DNA of 64,000 nucleotides from Pectobacterium aquaticum. Its GTDB lineage: Bacteria; Pseudomonadota; Gammaproteobacteria; Enterobacterales; Enterobacteriaceae. The position numbers and the translations under genes are program-made. This document shows positions 62,042-64,000 of the stretch, piece by piece; position 1 is the first letter of the stretch; each line of letters begins with the position of its first letter. Location: the NCBI RefSeq assembly GCF_003382565.3, contig NZ_CP086253.1, positions 3,348,001-3,412,000 of the forward strand, in the 5' to 3' direction. Below the pieces are notes generated by a model, which saw only the letters and a program-made list of their open reading frames with translations, was not told where the DNA came from and searched no databases.

Positions 62042-64000
62042 TCTGCTGGAACCTTACCGACCACTGTCGATGCTGCTGGCGCAGGGATCATCGTAGGTGC
62101 TTTCTCACGCGGTAACGTTTTCTGCAATGAAGACGCATCCGCGTAGGTGTGCCATCCTTTCGGTGCGGCATAGTCGGCTTTACCATGATGACTACCGGAA
62201 ACCTGCGACAGAATAGCCAGGCCTTCAGGCTTCAGCGCCTTCTGGAAGAAATCTGCCAGTTGCGCCACCGTCAGCGGTTTGATTTGTTCGAGCAGTTTCT
62301 CGCGCGAATCAAAAGCAAAGTTTTCCTGATCCAGATCGCGACGCAGTCGGCTAGCCTCTTCACCTAAGGTTTGCGGACGCTGGTTAAGTTCATTCATCAC
62401 GCCCTGCTTATACTGCGTGAACTCTTCTTCACTCATTTCACGCAGTCGTTTTTGCGCTTTCAGGTAAAAATCTTCATAGCGCTGATACAGATAAGCAGGC
62501 TGTTTGCTGTTGCTTTGCAGCAGGAAGGCAATGCCCATCTGTCGGCCGACCGTCGTCGGGAAGGCAAACACCGCATAACCCAGTTGCTCTTCCGTTCTCA
62601 GTTGGCTATAGAACCAAGGCTGAACGATCTGCCCCAGCACCGAGCTATACGCCATGCTTTCCGTTTCCGAATAACCCGTCGGTACATACACCGCCGCTAA
62701 CGCAGAATCCGTGCTGCTGCCCGAGCGCTGTAGATTAGCAAGCTGCGGCTTACTGACTTTGACATCATCGCTGCGCGACAGATTGTCGCCACTGGCCTTC
62801 AGATGCGTTTTCAGCGTGTTCGCCAGCTCGGTGACTTTCTCTGGTGCCAGATTGCCGACAACCAGCATTTCCGGCGTGGCTTTTTGCAGCAGGTCTTTGC
62901 GGTAGTTAACCACATCCTGTAAACGGATATCCTTCAGCAGGTTACGACGTTCTGCGCGCTCAAAGTAAGGCAATTGCGATATCGCCTGAACCGGCTGTAA
63001 CGCCTGTTCAAAGGCTTTTGATTTCTCTACCGCATCCAACTGCTGTATGTACCAGGATTTCGCCTGCTCCAACTGTGCTTCCGTCGAGGTAAAGGAGGCG
63101 TAGCCATCCGCCAACGTCAGCAGCAACTGTGGCAAATGCTGGGTATAGCCATTGGCGCTAATCACCAGACCATCATTGCTGCGAGTGGAGAAACTGATGC
63201 CACCGATCGAAGCCTGATAGCTGAGTTCATCCAGCGCCAGACCTGCCAGATAATCGTTTAACGCAAACAGCACCTGATTACGGGCGGTACTGCGCGCTTC
63301 CTGATTACGCAGGAACAGCGTGATTTCCGCTTTCGGTTCATCGGCAAAGTAGTGGCTTGGCATATACAGCACGCGCAGCCCTGGCTGATTCAGCAGGAGC
63401 GTCGGTTTGGTCATCGCCTTATCGGCTTTGATCAGGGAGAAATCATCCGGGATATAGGGATTGATCGTCGGCAACGACAGTGACATTTTCTGCCCCAGCG
63501 TTTTCCATTTTGCGAATGTTGCTGACGGGATTTTATTCATCTCGTACGGCGCATCGACAAAGTAGGCCACTTTATTATGCGGCTCATTCGGGCTGATGAC
63601 CCAGACGCGCGCGTTCTGCGGCGTCATCTCGTCCAGTCGTGCAGCGATAGCCTTCGGATCGTAGCGATCGGCGACATACTGGGCATCAAGCGTATGTTCG
63701 ACCGGCACGAGCAGCATGGTATCCACCAACCATTCGATGTAGTCCATATCACGGCTGATGGACGGATAGCGGAAATCCAGATCCAGGACATGCGCGATCT
63801 CATCAAAATAGCGCTGCTGAATCCCTTCTGTGCGGATTTGTTGCAGGTAACGGAATATTGCAGCGATCACTTCATCACGCTGTGCCAGACCTTTATCGGT
63901 CAGCGAGGCTGAAATAGCAAACATGCCGCCGTTACGGTCGATGATCGGCGAAGAACCTGCCCCGATAGACTCAACCAGCCCTTCCTTTTGCAACCAGTCA
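62038..64000 (-). CDS. ptrA: Protease III (pitrilysin), C-terminal two-thirds; continues past the right edge
   Basis: PtrA is a periplasmic M16 zinc metallopeptidase that degrades small polypeptides. About 654 codons are visible, corresponding to the last two-thirds of the usual 960. The visible part covers the inactive-half M16 domains (GLRVLYMPSHYFADEPKAEI, LRTEEQLGYAVFAFPTTVGRQMG), which are typical of pitrilysins. The catalytic HxxEH motif and signal peptide lie beyond position 64000. The 3' end overlaps the recB start by 4 bp, the recC-ptrA-recB-recD order of enterobacteria. Confidence 0.97.
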   Translation of the reverse strand, partial: DWLQKEGLVESIGAGSSPIIDRNGGMFAISASLTDKGLAQRDEVIAAIFRYLQQIRTEGIQQRYFDEIAHVLDLDFRYPSISRDMDYIEWLVDTMLLVPVEHTLDAQYVADRYDPKAIAARLDEMTPQNARVWVISPNEPHNKVAYFVDAPYEMNKIPSATFAKWKTLGQKMSLSLPTINPYIPDDFSLIKADKAMTKPTLLLNQPGLRVLYMPSHYFADEPKAEITLFLRNQEARSTARNQVLFALNDYLAGLALDELSYQASIGGISFSTRSNDGLVISANGYTQHLPQLLLTLADGYASFTSTEAQLEQAKSWYIQQLDAVEKSKAFEQALQPVQAISQLPYFERAERRNLLKDIRLQDVVNYRKDLLQKATPEMLVVGNLAPEKVTELANTLKTHLKASGDNLSRSDDVKVSKPQLANLQRSGSSTDSALAAVYVPTGYSETESMAYSSVLGQIVQPWFYSQLRTEEQLGYAVFAFPTTVGRQMGIAFLLQSNSKQPAYLYQRYEDFYLKAQKRLREMSEEEFTQYKQGVMNELNQRPQTLGEEASRLRRDLDQENFAFDSREKLLEQIKPLTVAQLADFFQKALKPEGLAILSQVSGSHHGKADYAAPKGWHTYADASSLQKTLPREKAPTMIPAPAASTVVGKVPAE

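Overview
The window is about 64 kb of enterobacterial chromosome. Protein similarity, gene order and a CsrB-class RNA of the RsmB type between yqcC and syd point to a soft-rot bacterium of the Pectobacterium type. The genus is inferred from recognised sequences, not from a database search. Almost everything right of position 4626 is conserved core genome. The first 4.6 kb is an AT-rich acquired island.

Positions 1-4625 (island end): a tyrosine-recombinase integrase reads leftwards, away from mutS. Beyond it lies a leftward three-gene operon: a predicted nuclease, a small middle-component protein and an SMC/ABC-type ATPase. This is the layout of the ABC-three-component (ABC-3C) / Lamassu-DdmABC class of anti-phage and anti-plasmid systems. 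A 16-bp LexA-type box lies upstream of the operon. The ATPase gene is split in codon 11 by a complete ISAs1-family insertion sequence with a 10-bp target duplication; removing the element and one duplication copy restores the frame exactly. A cluster of 12-bp repeats lies between the integrase and mutS, and the first codons of mutS look recombinant, so the attachment site is probably inside the 5' end of mutS.

Positions 4626-11200: mutS converges on nlpE and yaeQ; yaeP-rof run right; tilS and yaeR run left. Relative to E. coli, arfB and ldcC are absent at their usual places.

Positions 11294-31082: a long leftward block covers envelope and macromolecular synthesis in the order rpsB, tsf, pyrH, frr, dxr, uppS, cdsA, rseP, bamA, skp, lpxD, fabZ, lpxA, lpxB, rnhB, dnaE, accA. 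It links translation, isoprenoid and phospholipid synthesis, outer-membrane assembly, lipid A, DNA replication and fatty-acid synthesis.

Positions 31083-36600: the rpsB leader, then map, glnD, dapD and yaeH running right. An ERIC repeat carrying an extra structured 70-bp insert separates dapD from yaeH.

Positions 36651-49287: yqcA, truC and yqcC; the RsmB/CsrB RNA with its UvrY/GacA-type box; syd, queF, ppnN, xni, rlmM, ygdD and gcvA; the GcvB sRNA; a second ERIC element; ygdI; and csdA, csdE and tcdA. Two global post-transcriptional regulators, RsmB (CsrA/RsmA titration) and GcvB (amino-acid and peptide transport), lie within 8 kb of each other.

Positions 49356-64000: a cytoplasmic molybdopterin oxidoreductase, mltA, three tandem initiator tRNA-fMet genes, amiC, argA behind tandem ARG boxes, and recD, recB and the 3' part of ptrA joined by 4-bp overlaps.

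Start codons were moved from the longest reading frame where a Shine-Dalgarno sequence and family length agreed (for example GTG for lpxA, yaeP and argA; TTG for fabZ and ppnN).
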